Below are positions 1 through 7,235 of a DNA stretch of 9,010 bases, piece after piece. The notes below the pieces were generated by a model. It was not told the origin of the DNA. It did not search any database and saw only the letters and a list, made by a program, of their open reading frames with translations. The position numbers and the translations under genes are program-made. Source of the DNA: Candidatus Brocadia sp. (GTDB lineage: Bacteria > Planctomycetota > Brocadiia > Brocadiales > Brocadiaceae); NCBI GenBank assembly GCA_030837935.1, contig JAUQXU010000391.1, positions 1-9,010 of the forward strand, read 5' to 3'. The number at the start of each line of letters is the position of its first letter. Positions within the stretch are counted from its first letter, which is position 1.

Positions 1-1766
1 CACCCCCCGTCAGAATTCTGGACACTCTTCAACCACTCAACAGCCCTTTTGATATGTGGTTTGTTCATATCCTCTCCGGCTGCTGAAAGTCCGGAAAGCA
101 CAGACCATGTACCATAAATGTAATTTGCGCCCCAACGCCCAAACCACGATCCATCTTTTTCCTGTTCTTTCTGGAGATAGTCTATTGCCCTTTGGATATG
201 GTGAGATGACTTGCTGAACCCTATACGTCCTAAAAAATCCAGGCATCGGCCAGTAACATCGCTCGTGCTTGGGTCCAGCAATGCATTAAAATCTGCAAAG
301 GGTATATGATTTAAAATTGTCTTATTGTTATTCCGGTCAAAAGCCCCCCATCCGCCATCATCACACTGCATGGCAAGAAGCCACTGTAATCCACGCAAAA
401 CCGCCTTCTCCTTGTGCATACGTTCAGGTAACGATACCCGTTGCAGCGCCATAAGCACAGCGGCGCTATCATCCGTATCAGGATAGAACTCGTTTGCGTA
501 TTGGAAGTACCAGCCACTCGGTTCATCTACTTTGCACTTCAAAGCCCAATCACCATAATGTCTGACTTCCTTGCTGAGTAGCCACTGTCCAGCCTTTTGT
601 AATGACGGATCAGCGCCGGGCATTCCGGATTCGTGAAGCGCAATAATAGCCCATGAAGTATCCCAGACAGGTGATACGCAAGGCTGCAAATAAAGCTTAT
701 CACCATCATAAATAATCAGATTTTCTATTTCTCTCAGCTGGTTAACTAATGCAGGATGATCATCCTGATAGCCAAGACATTTCATGGCAAAGATCGAATT
801 GACAATTCCCGGCCATATAGCCCCTAAACCACCGGATTTCTCTATATGGTCCAACATCCATTTTTCTGCCTTGCGGAGGGCAATTTTCCTGACAAATTTA
901 ATGGGTTGCTGCTCATATCGTCTGAAAATGCTATCGGCATCGATAAAGAAATTATGCCAACACAATCCCCCCTGGTCACGCTTGATGCGGTAAACCACCT
1001 TATCACGCGGCACCAGGTAGAGTTCTTTAAGCAAGTTATCGCCTACTGAAATATGAGGCTTTTTTGCTATAGCGATGGACAGGGGCACTACGATACATCT
1101 TGACCAATACGACATCTCATAAATGCTAAAATAAAAACCTGGCGGGAACAGGATCATTTCAGCCGGGACGGCTGGCACAGCCTGCCAATCAACCTGCCCG
1201 AACATGGCAAGGTAAATCTTCGTAAAACAGTTGGCCTTCATGATGCCACCCATGTCGAGGATGCATTTTCTTGCCTTCTGCATAAAGGGCTCGTCTGCAG
1301 AATATCCCGCCAATTTTAAAGCGAAATAGGCCTTTACTGAAGCGCTGATTTCGCTTGATCCTCCATAATAAATATTCCATCCACCGTCAGAAAGTTGATG
1401 TTCACGGATCAGATTCGCAGCCATCCGCTGTTTTTCGGAATCTATATTTCCGAGAAAATGCATCACCATAATATAGTCCGATGTTATGGTCGTATCCGCC
1501 TCTAATATGCCTACCCAATGCCCATCAGACCGGTTTTGATTCCTGAGAAGATAGTTTCTTGTCCTTTGTATGGCAACGTCCATCGGATTTTTCGTAGGCG
1601 ATAGAGTAGGGAGGCTTGCGCTTACCGGTGTGCTTTCAAACTGTAATTCATGTTCGGATAATTCAGGAACAGGGTGTTTACCATTTCCGTTCCCGTTTCC
1701 GTTCCCATTGAATTTATAGATACTCGTTTCCAGTCGTTCAAAAAAGCTCAATAAAAACTTTCTCAT
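1..1766 (-). CDS. shc: Squalene-hopene cyclase, C-terminus beyond window edge
   Basis: Triterpene cyclase converting squalene to hopene/hopanol at the membrane, the committing step of hopanoid synthesis. I translated the minus strand from ATG 1766 and found 588 codons with no stop before the window edge. The N-terminal block (about 75-93) contains SDGHWVGILEAD, typical of the family. The catalytic DxDD motif is present as PDTDDSA (429-435); D432 corresponds to the protonating middle aspartate. QW-type repeats are visible at about 121-131 (SDGGW), 460-474 (CDDGGWG), 530-546 (KDGSWFGRWG) and 577-588. The DxDD lies about 56 residues later than in the Alicyclobacillus enzyme, so there is an N-terminal extension of roughly 50 residues including an Asn-Gly run; about 100 C-terminal residues should lie outside the window. 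A GGAGG (1778-1782) sits 11 nt before the ATG, longer than usual, but no better in-frame start exists. The family is clear; the product (hopene or another polycycle) is inferred. Confidence 0.95.
   Translation of the reverse strand, partial: MRKFLLSFFERLETSIYKFNGNGNGNGNGKHPVPELSEHELQFESTPVSASLPTLSPTKNPMDVAIQRTRNYLLRNQNRSDGHWVGILEADTTITSDYIMVMHFLGNIDSEKQRMAANLIREHQLSDGGWNIYYGGSSEISASVKAYFALKLAGYSADEPFMQKARKCILDMGGIMKANCFTKIYLAMFGQVDWQAVPAVPAEMILFPPGFYFSIYEMSYWSRCIVVPLSIAIAKKPHISVGDNLLKELYLVPRDKVVYRIKRDQGGLCWHNFFIDADSIFRRYEQQPIKFVRKIALRKAEKWMLDHIEKSGGLGAIWPGIVNSIFAMKCLGYQDDHPALVNQLREIENLIIYDGDKLYLQPCVSPVWDTSWAIIALHESGMPGADPSLQKAGQWLLSKEVRHYGDWALKCKVDEPSGWYFQYANEFYPDTDDSAAVLMALQRVSLPERMHKEKAVLRGLQWLLAMQCDDGGWGAFDRNNNKTILNHIPFADFNALLDPSTSDVTGRCLDFLGRIGFSKSSHHIQRAIDYLQKEQEKDGSWFGRWGANYIYGTWSVLSGLSAAGEDMNKPHIKRAVEWLKSVQNSDGG
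1680..1709 (-). repeat. Asn-Gly low-complexity repeat in the SHC N-terminus
   Basis: Five consecutive Asn-Gly dipeptides (SHC residues 20-29) are encoded by alternating AAC/AAT and GGN codons, giving near-perfect 6- and 12-bp tandem units (GGAACG type). The tract separates a short amphipathic N-terminal helix-like stretch from the conserved cyclase domain and probably acts as a flexible linker. Tandem DNA of this kind can vary in copy number by slippage; a change of one 6-bp unit keeps the frame. Confidence 0.85.
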
Positions 1767-2145
1767 ACGTAAACAATCCTCCACCCAACACTCACAGTAT
1801 CACTATTATTGGCATATTAAGTAGACAATTACTATCAGGTTACGTAAATAATGTGGGCATAAAATAACAAATTTAGAAATCAATTTCAAGCAAAACTTGC
1901 ATTATTGCTAAGTTTTGTGATATGGAATTGCCTGTGTGTAGAGGATTGTGGTAAAAGTGGAAACCCGTAACAAGATCATTACGAAGAGAATTTGAAGGGG
2001 CTTTCTTAAATGATTGTGGGCATGTTTTTCTTGCATCTTTAGAATTTTTGCCGTCCGCTGGAGTGGTTTGTGTTATGCTTTTTGGATATTTCACGTCTCT
2101 ATAAACTTTTTTACATCCCCCCTGTATCTTTTGGCCACGGCAGTG
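1767..2145. other. 379-bp intergenic region between pncB and SHC
   Basis: No convincing gene is seen. The minus strand holds a 73-codon GTG ORF (1873-2094) and an overlapping 42-codon ORF (1908-2036) with a hydrophobic middle; neither has a Shine-Dalgarno sequence or a recognisable domain. The last hundred bases before SHC are AT-rich and should hold its promoter, but I see no clear -35/-10 pair. An imperfect direct repeat (TAAATAATGTGGGCAT at 1845-1860 and a one-indel copy at 2007-2023) is the only structure that stands out. No strong U-tailed terminator follows pncB. Confidence 0.6.
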
Positions 2146-3522
2146 CTATGTTATATTGATGTCACGCAGTGTCTTTTCTGCCTCGTGTCTCTTTGCCTCT
2201 AGTACCTGGCTTTTAGTTACTGGATACGTTTCGGCATCACGTAAACGTTTGAAGGGTTCTGGCAGGTGTGCAAGGTTTTTTGATGTGGTGTATTGGATTT
2301 CATGGATCGCTGGCAGGTTGTAACATATCTTTCCATCTTTTATAACCGGTATTAAAATGGGTATTCCCCCCAATTCTTCACCTTCAAGCCCGATCACATC
2401 CTTCGCAAAATTGCCCGTTTCATCAATGATGCGATATACCTGTTTCTTGCATGGGTATGTCAGTTTGTCTTCGCTGAATTTCATCCTCGGGATAATTTTC
2501 CCGTTATGTTCCTGTTCAACTAACTTATAGACGCCACCCAGCGCCGGCGCGTCTTTGGATGTCACCATCTCGGTACCCACGCCAAAGGAGTCAATGAGCG
2601 CACCATTTGTTAACAAATCATTGATACGGTATTCATTCAAATCGCCACTAGCGATGATCTTGACATGATGCAATCCTTCGGTATCTAAGATTTTTCGCAC
2701 TTCTCTGCTAAGTTCACTTAAATTTCCGCTATCAATACGGACGCCCTTCAGTTTCTTGCCAATCATGGCTGCATGCCTTGCCCCGGCTAAGGTATCATAG
2801 GTGTCGATGAGCAGGATAGTATTATCGGGAAATATGTTGTGAAATTTACAAAAAGAGTCTTGTTCATTTTCAAACGCCATGACCCATGAATGGGCAATGG
2901 TACCTAACGCAGGTATGCCGAGTTCATAGGCTGTGAATACATTAGAGGTACCCTTGCAACCGCCGATAAAAGACGACCTTGCAGCAAGGACACCTGCCTG
3001 GGGACCATGAGCACGACGTGTTCCAAAATCAATTACTTCGCGTCCCTGAGCAGCATAGACGACCCTCGACGCCTTTGTTGCTATTGAGGTCTGGAAGTTA
3101 ATTGTTGAAAGAAGATAAGTTTCTATAATCTGTGTCTCAATGATAGGAGCTGTGACCTGAAGTAGCGGTTCGTCAGCAAAGGCAATCGTTCCTTCTGGCA
3201 TAGCGTAAACGCTGCCACTAAAAGCAAAATTCCTTAAATATTCAAAGAATTTCTGACTTATCTGGCTAAAGATAGGCAATTGCCGGAGAAATTCAATAGC
3301 TTCCGGTGAAAATGTAATGTGGGTAAGATAGTGCAGTGCCTGTTCCAGTCCTGCAGTCACGAGATAAGAACGATTCTTTGGCAAATGACGAATTGATAAC
3401 TCAAAAGTTGCAATGTCCTGCATCTTCTGTTCAAAATAACCCGCCGCCATAGTAAGTTGATAAAGGTCTGTGGCTATACCAAGGGAATTATTGGTCAGGA
3501 AGAGGGATTTTGGCTCATTCAT
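2146..3522 (-). CDS. pncB: Nicotinate phosphoribosyltransferase
   Basis: Cytoplasmic enzyme of the Preiss-Handler NAD salvage route, joining nicotinate to PRPP (with ATP) to give nicotinate mononucleotide. The 458-residue length is normal for the family. Visible family blocks are the N-terminal TDLYQLTMAAGYF (18-30), the FGTRRAHGPQAG block (166-177) lining the active site, GTIAHSWVMAF (207-217) whose H211 corresponds to the histidine phosphorylated by ATP, the phosphate-binding RIDSGNL (262-268), ASGDLNE (291-297) and FGVGT (313-317). The ATG at 3522 overlaps the TGA of the preceding small ORF as ATGA, and no Shine-Dalgarno lies in front of it, so translation is probably coupled to that ORF. 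It is the last gene of the apparent rnfB-rsmE-smORF-pncB operon. No frameshift or missing key residue was noticed. Confidence 0.96.
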   Translation of the reverse strand: MNEPKSLFLTNNSLGIATDLYQLTMAAGYFEQKMQDIATFELSIRHLPKNRSYLVTAGLEQALHYLTHITFSPEAIEFLRQLPIFSQISQKFFEYLRNFAFSGSVYAMPEGTIAFADEPLLQVTAPIIETQIIETYLLSTINFQTSIATKASRVVYAAQGREVIDFGTRRAHGPQAGVLAARSSFIGGCKGTSNVFTAYELGIPALGTIAHSWVMAFENEQDSFCKFHNIFPDNTILLIDTYDTLAGARHAAMIGKKLKGVRIDSGNLSELSREVRKILDTEGLHHVKIIASGDLNEYRINDLLTNGALIDSFGVGTEMVTSKDAPALGGVYKLVEQEHNGKIIPRMKFSEDKLTYPCKKQVYRIIDETGNFAKDVIGLEGEELGGIPILIPVIKDGKICYNLPAIHEIQYTTSKNLAHLPEPFKRLRDAETYPVTKSQVLEAKRHEAEKTLRDINIT

Positions 3523-3665
3523 AGGTGTATAGGATATTGTTCTTTACCATCGAAAAATAACCAGTATAAGTTTATGGCGACGATGAACATCAGCAAAGGA
3601 AAGACGGAGTGTAATTGATGAGGTATGTTGCGTGATTTTATAGTCAGGAAGGGGTTTTTCAGCAT
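3519..3665 (-). CDS. Small single-span membrane protein, 48 aa, upstream of and overlapping pncB
   Basis: I do not recognise a family. The ORF runs from ATG 3665 to TGA 3519-3521, 48 codons. A GAGG (3673-3676) lies 7 nt before the ATG, an ideal Shine-Dalgarno arrangement, and the stop overlaps the pncB start as ATGA. The protein has a basic N-terminus with K3, K10 and R12, a hydrophobic segment at about 21-38 (SVFPLLMFIVAINLYWLFF) and a short polar tail ending in KEQYPIHL. By the positive-inside rule it would be an N-in single-pass membrane protein. It begins 33 bp after the rsmE stop, so it fits into the operon with no spare sequence. The function is unknown. It could act as a leader ORF for pncB coupling or as a partner of a membrane protein such as RnfB. 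A 47-codon ORF in another frame (3544-3687) lacks a ribosome binding site and is judged spurious. Confidence 0.6.
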   Translation of the reverse strand: MLKNPFLTIKSRNIPHQLHSVFPLLMFIVAINLYWLFFDGKEQYPIHL

Positions 3666-3698
3666 CCCTTTGCCTCAAATGCTCCATAGTATACGTGG

Positions 3699-4439
3699 TC
3701 ATTTCTCATCAGAGTAAGCATAAAGCAGCATAGAGGAAATTGCAATAGCCGCGGTCTCAATCCTCAATGTAGAATGACCTATGGTGATGGGCACGCAACC
3801 TGCTTTCTCTGCCATCTCAATTTCACTAGGGGTAAAACCACCTTCTGGCCCTATGAGGCAAAGGAACTTTTTAACTGACGGATGCTCACACAACACACTT
3901 TTTAATGTCTTTGTATGAGATTCTGTGCATGCGATGAGTGAAAGGTCATAGTTACAAACAGTTTTTATTACGTCGTCTAATGATATTACATGTTCTATCG
4001 TGGTGACAAAGTTTCGCTTGCACTGTTTAGACGCCTCGATTGCGATCTTGTCCCATCGTTCAATCTTTTCATCAGATTTATCGCGAATATCGACAACACT
4101 TCGTTTACAGTAGAGGGGGATCAGCTTCTTTATGCCTAACTCTGCGCATTTTTGAATTAAAAAACTAACGAGCTTTCCTTTGGGTACGGAAAATGCGAGG
4201 TCTATGCTTATATCCGGCTCTCTATCGACAGCCTTGAATTGCTCAATAAGCACTTTTACCTTATCATGCGCGATTTCAGTGACATGTGCAGGATATTCAA
4301 ATCCTTTTCCATTAAAAAGGGTAATTGTGCTTCCCAGTTTCGCCCGTTTGACATGTAAGATGTGATGTGCCTCTTTACCATCAATCCAAATTTCATGAGT
4401 TGCGGGGGTAAACGGTATATAAAAACGGTCCTGATGCAT
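3699..4439 (-). CDS. rsmE: 16S rRNA (uracil1498-N3)-methyltransferase RsmE
   Basis: SPOUT-family, SAM-dependent methyltransferase that makes m3U1498 in 16S rRNA. The 246-residue length is normal. The N-terminal PUA-like part includes EAHHILHVKRAKLG (23-36), where RsmE proteins have a similar HxxxVLR-type block. The catalytic core shows SVPKGKLVSFLIQKCAELG (84-102), RWDKIAIEASKQCKR (128-142), and the C-terminal knot signatures LIGPEGGFTPSEIE (195-208) and LRIETAA (225-231), which bind SAM in a trefoil knot. The EASKQCKR stretch departs slightly from the more common EAAEQSGR. The ATG follows the rnfB stop with no gap (TAAATG), and there is no clear Shine-Dalgarno, so reinitiation after rnfB is likely. 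RsmE is often next to prmA in other bacteria; that gene is not here. Confidence 0.96.
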   Translation of the reverse strand: MHQDRFYIPFTPATHEIWIDGKEAHHILHVKRAKLGSTITLFNGKGFEYPAHVTEIAHDKVKVLIEQFKAVDREPDISIDLAFSVPKGKLVSFLIQKCAELGIKKLIPLYCKRSVVDIRDKSDEKIERWDKIAIEASKQCKRNFVTTIEHVISLDDVIKTVCNYDLSLIACTESHTKTLKSVLCEHPSVKKFLCLIGPEGGFTPSEIEMAEKAGCVPITIGHSTLRIETAAIAISSMLLYAYSDEK

Positions 4440-5264
4440 TTATACAGTCAAGGGATGCTTGGCAAGACTCCGTTCTCTGGCAAAATTGATTATAGTATGA
4501 TTGGGACAAACTTCTACACATTTTCCACAGGACGTACACTTATTATAATCAATTACTGCAAGGTTGTTTTGCACGTGGATGGCATCGTATGGACATATCT
4601 TCTCGCACTGCTTACAGGCAATGCAAGAATCCTGACAAATCTTTTTTGCCACAGCCCCCTTATCGAGAGATTTACAACGCACGTGAACCATCTTTGATAC
4701 CGGCACGATACTGATAAGTTTTCTTGGACATACAGCCGCGCACTTTCCACATGCCGTGCACCGTTCTTCAATTACCTTTGGAAGGCCATCTTCTCCCATA
4801 TACATAGCTTCGAATTTACATGCCTCCACGCAGGTACCTAAGCCTAAGCATCCGTAATCACAGCCGAGAAAACCGCCACTAACAATATGTGCTGCACGGC
4901 AGTCTTTCACACCATTATAGACAAATTTATTTTTAACTCCCTTCGCATGACACATTACAACGGCAACCGTCCGCTCCCTGTTTTCAAACGTGATACCCAT
5001 TATGTTTGCTACAAGCTCTGCCACTGCAGACTGTCCTACCGTGCAACCAGTTACCGGTGCCTTACCTTCCACTACAGCCTGAGCAAAACCGCTGCAGCCA
5101 GGTTGACCGCATGCGCCACAATTTGCCCCCGGAAGCACTTCATTAATACTATCAATGCGGGGGTCGACTTTAACTGCAAATTTATCTGAAGCGATGGCCA
5201 GACCTATCCCAAAGACCATGCCTAATATAACGAGTGTAATTGCCGCTCCTAAAAGTAATTCCAT
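4440..5264 (-). CDS. rnfB: RnfB-type electron transport complex ferredoxin subunit
   Basis: Membrane-anchored iron-sulfur subunit of the Rnf (ferredoxin:NAD+ oxidoreductase, ion-translocating) family. In the 274-residue product an N-terminal membrane helix (3-25) is followed by the RnfB four-cysteine Fe4S4 domain (C49, C52, C57, C74; GANCGACGQPGC). Further ferredoxin motifs follow: CDYGCLGLGTCVEAC (135-149), CTACGKCAAVCP (169-180), CIACKQCEKICP (214-225) and CTSCGKCVEVCP (243-254). That is enough cysteines for about five [4Fe-4S] clusters. I chose ATG 5264, preceded by GGAAA at a suitable distance; an in-frame TTG at 5276 would add four residues but has only a run of T before it. The gene abuts rsmE. 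No rnfA, C, D, E or G lies on either side within the window, so it may work with a complex encoded elsewhere or in another electron-transfer system. Confidence 0.92.
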   Translation of the reverse strand: MELLLGAAITLVILGMVFGIGLAIASDKFAVKVDPRIDSINEVLPGANCGACGQPGCSGFAQAVVEGKAPVTGCTVGQSAVAELVANIMGITFENRERTVAVVMCHAKGVKNKFVYNGVKDCRAAHIVSGGFLGCDYGCLGLGTCVEACKFEAMYMGEDGLPKVIEERCTACGKCAAVCPRKLISIVPVSKMVHVRCKSLDKGAVAKKICQDSCIACKQCEKICPYDAIHVQNNLAVIDYNKCTSCGKCVEVCPNHTIINFARERSLAKHPLTV

Positions 5265-5315
5265 GTGATTTTCCAAAAAAAATTATTATTGAAAAAATTT
5301 TTCTATAACGATACT

Positions 5316-5429
5316 TCAATCAAAAACTTCTTGAGAATTTATTTCCAACCCTTCCATCACCCAGGACTTCACTATTCCTGTTTTTTTGGATTTGCAAAAC
5401 TCCCGGTATTCACCGCTTTCTTTGGGCAT
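5316..5429 (-). CDS. Doubtful 37-codon ORF in the ilvB-rnfB gap
   Basis: ATG 5429 to TGA 5316-5318 encodes a polar, charged 37-residue peptide beginning MPKESGEYREFCKSKK and ending EINSQEVFD. Its composition looks protein-like, with a lysine-rich first half and a short acidic end. There is no Shine-Dalgarno, and the in-frame codon just upstream is preceded by a stop. It could be a short real gene, a remnant of a decayed one, or chance. No family is recognised. Confidence 0.18.
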   Translation of the reverse strand: MPKESGEYREFCKSKKTGIVKSWVMEGLEINSQEVFD

Positions 5430-5523
5430 TGACTATTTAGTTGTGCCTTATAAGTTTACATGATCCCTGGGTTAACTCATCTGTGATTTTATGGATGTGC
5501 CTTTTTTTGAGGGAGTACATCTG

Positions 5524-5545
5524 GTGTTTTTAACATAAAAAACAC
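5524..5545 (-). terminator. Possible hairpin at the end of ilvB
   Basis: A perfect 8-bp inverted repeat (GTGTTTTT / AAAAACAC) with a 6-nt loop lies 14 bp past the ilvB stop. Its stem is AT-rich and is not followed by a separate U-run on the minus strand, so it would be a weak intrinsic terminator or a 3'-end stabilising hairpin. Confidence 0.25.
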
Positions 5546-5558
5546 GAAATTAGTTCCG

Positions 5559-7235
5559 CTATGCCATTGTTCCAATCATCATTCTGTGAATCGCCTGTCC
5601 GGCAGGCACCATCGGAAAGACGTTTTCGTTTGGGTCAATCCTAAAATCCATAATAACGGGACCTTTAATAGAAAACGCCTTTTCTATCGTTGGCCGTACT
5701 TCTTCCTTTTTTTCGACTAAAAAGCCATTCGCACCATATGCCTCTGCTAACTTGACGAAATCTGGATTACCATTCAAAAACACACTAGAATACCGCTTGC
5801 TATAAAATAGTTCCTGCCACTGCCTCACCATTCCCAGATAACCGTTATTCAGTATGGCTATTTTCACAGGAATATTCAAACGAACAGCGGTGCTCATTTC
5901 CTGGATGTTCATTTGGATACTGCCATCGCCGGCAATATCCACTACAATTTTATCCGGACACCCTAATTGTGCCCCAATTGCCGCCGGGAAACCGTAACCC
6001 ATCGTGCCCAGTCCACCCGAAGATAGAAATGTACGTGGTTTTGTATAGGTAAAAAATTGGGCGGCCCACATCTGATTTTGTCCTACCTCGGTTGTGATAA
6101 TTGCGTTTCCCTTTGCTATATCACAAATTTGCTCAATCACATACTGAGGTTTAATAACGCTTCCGGTATTGTTATACGATAACGGATTTTTTCCTTTCCA
6201 GGAATTAATTTTATCAAGCCATTCTTTTCTCTCAACAAAACGGATGTGTTTTATGAGTTCTTGTAAGATGTTTTTTGCATCCCCCACAATTGGGATATCA
6301 ACTTTGATACTCTTGCTGATGGATGCCGGGTCAATGTCTATATGAATAATCTTCGCGCGAGGGGCAAATTCATCGATCTTTCCTGTAATACGATCATCAA
6401 ACCTTGCTCCAATTGCCAGCAACACATCAGATTCAGTTACTGCAAAATTTGCATAAGCAGTGCCATGCATCCCCAACATCCCCAAAGATGCAGGGTGGTC
6501 CTCAGGAAAGCCACCGAGACCCATAAGTGTTGTAGTTACCGGAAGATTTCCCTTTTCTGCAAGCTCAAGTAATTCTCTTGAGCATTCGGAGGCAATAATG
6601 CCTCCGCCTGTATAAACAACAGGTTGCTTAGCGCTATTAATAACTTCGGCGGCAATATTGATTTGACGGATATTGCCCTCATACCTGGGCCTATATCCTG
6701 GCAAATCAACTTCAGCTGGTATTATTTCTTCACACCTATCCATAGTGACATCCACAGGCAAGTCAATCAGTACAGGACCGCGTCTTCCGGTATTTGCAAT
6801 ATAAAATGCCTCTTTTACAACCCTTGCAAGATCTTTAACATTCTTCACAAGATAGCTGTGTTTTGTTATAGGACGCGTAATACCAATAGTATCAGCTTCC
6901 TGAAAGGCATCATTTCCGATGAGAAATGTTTTGACCTGTCCGGTTATTGCTACCATAGGTATAGAATCCATGTAGGCCGTTGCAATTGCAGTAACCAGGT
7001 TAGTAGCGCCAGGGCCTGATGTGGCAAGGCAAACGCCCACCTTACCTGTAGCCCGTGCATATCCATCTGCTGCATGACCTGCGCCCTGTTCATGTCTGGT
7101 CAGGACAAACTTTACAGGAGACTCGAATAATACATCAAACAATGGCAAAACGGCACCACCTGGAATGCCGAAGACGTATTCGACCCCTTCCCTTATTAAT
7201 GCATCTGCTAAAATTTGTGAGCCTGTTTTAATCAT
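5559..7235 (-). CDS. ilvB: Acetolactate synthase, large (catalytic) subunit
   Basis: ThDP-, FAD- and Mg-dependent enzyme that condenses pyruvate with pyruvate or 2-oxobutyrate, the first common step of valine, leucine and isoleucine synthesis. The 558-residue length is normal without a transit peptide. Domain order is an N-terminal ThDP Pyr domain (1-170) with catalytic E49 in TRHEQGAGHAADGYARATGK, the central FAD domain (about 190-330, with LMGLGGFPEDHP and GARFDDRITGK), and the C-terminal ThDP PP domain with GDGSIQMN (436-443) and LNNGYLGMVRQWQ (462-474) binding Mg-diphosphate. The GITRPITKHS block (118-127) argues for an anabolic AHAS rather than another ThDP enzyme such as pyruvate oxidase. 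K102 occupies the place of a proline common in AHAS (GQVP). No Shine-Dalgarno is obvious before the ATG. The regulatory-subunit gene ilvN, usually directly downstream, is absent here. Confidence 0.96.
   Translation of the reverse strand: MIKTGSQILADALIREGVEYVFGIPGGAVLPLFDVLFESPVKFVLTRHEQGAGHAADGYARATGKVGVCLATSGPGATNLVTAIATAYMDSIPMVAITGQVKTFLIGNDAFQEADTIGITRPITKHSYLVKNVKDLARVVKEAFYIANTGRRGPVLIDLPVDVTMDRCEEIIPAEVDLPGYRPRYEGNIRQINIAAEVINSAKQPVVYTGGGIIASECSRELLELAEKGNLPVTTTLMGLGGFPEDHPASLGMLGMHGTAYANFAVTESDVLLAIGARFDDRITGKIDEFAPRAKIIHIDIDPASISKSIKVDIPIVGDAKNILQELIKHIRFVERKEWLDKINSWKGKNPLSYNNTGSVIKPQYVIEQICDIAKGNAIITTEVGQNQMWAAQFFTYTKPRTFLSSGGLGTMGYGFPAAIGAQLGCPDKIVVDIAGDGSIQMNIQEMSTAVRLNIPVKIAILNNGYLGMVRQWQELFYSKRYSSVFLNGNPDFVKLAEAYGANGFLVEKKEEVRPTIEKAFSIKGPVIMDFRIDPNENVFPMVPAGQAIHRMMIGTMA

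Larger units (their letters stand above)
5265..5558. other. 294-bp AT-rich intergenic region between ilvB and rnfB
   Basis: This region should hold the end of the ilvB transcript and the promoter of the rnfB operon. It is strongly AT-rich near rnfB, with a GAAAAAATTTTTC near-palindrome at 5291-5303. I see a hairpin just after ilvB and one doubtful 37-codon ORF, both listed separately. No tRNA, riboswitch core or clear -35/-10 pair was recognised. Confidence 0.6.

Noticed and set aside
1908..2036. 42-codon minus-strand ORF with a hydrophobic middle
   Set aside because: Hydrophobic stretch resembles a membrane span, but no ribosome binding site and no coupling to a neighbour, unlike the ORF upstream of pncB.
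1873..2094. 73-codon minus-strand ORF in the pncB-SHC gap
   Set aside because: GTG start without a good Shine-Dalgarno, no recognisable domain, low-complexity polar composition, and overlapped by other equally open frames.
3544..3687. 47-codon minus-strand ORF overlapping the small membrane protein
   Set aside because: No Shine-Dalgarno, no hydrophobic or domain signal, and the alternative frame has both a ribosome site and an ATGA overlap with pncB.
4362..4697. 111-codon + strand ORF opposite the rnfB/rsmE junction
   Set aside because: Spans two clearly coding minus-strand genes and has no domain or ribosome site.
6624..7019. 131-codon + strand ORF inside ilvB
   Set aside because: Shadow of the strongly conserved ilvB coding sequence; no family signature of its own.
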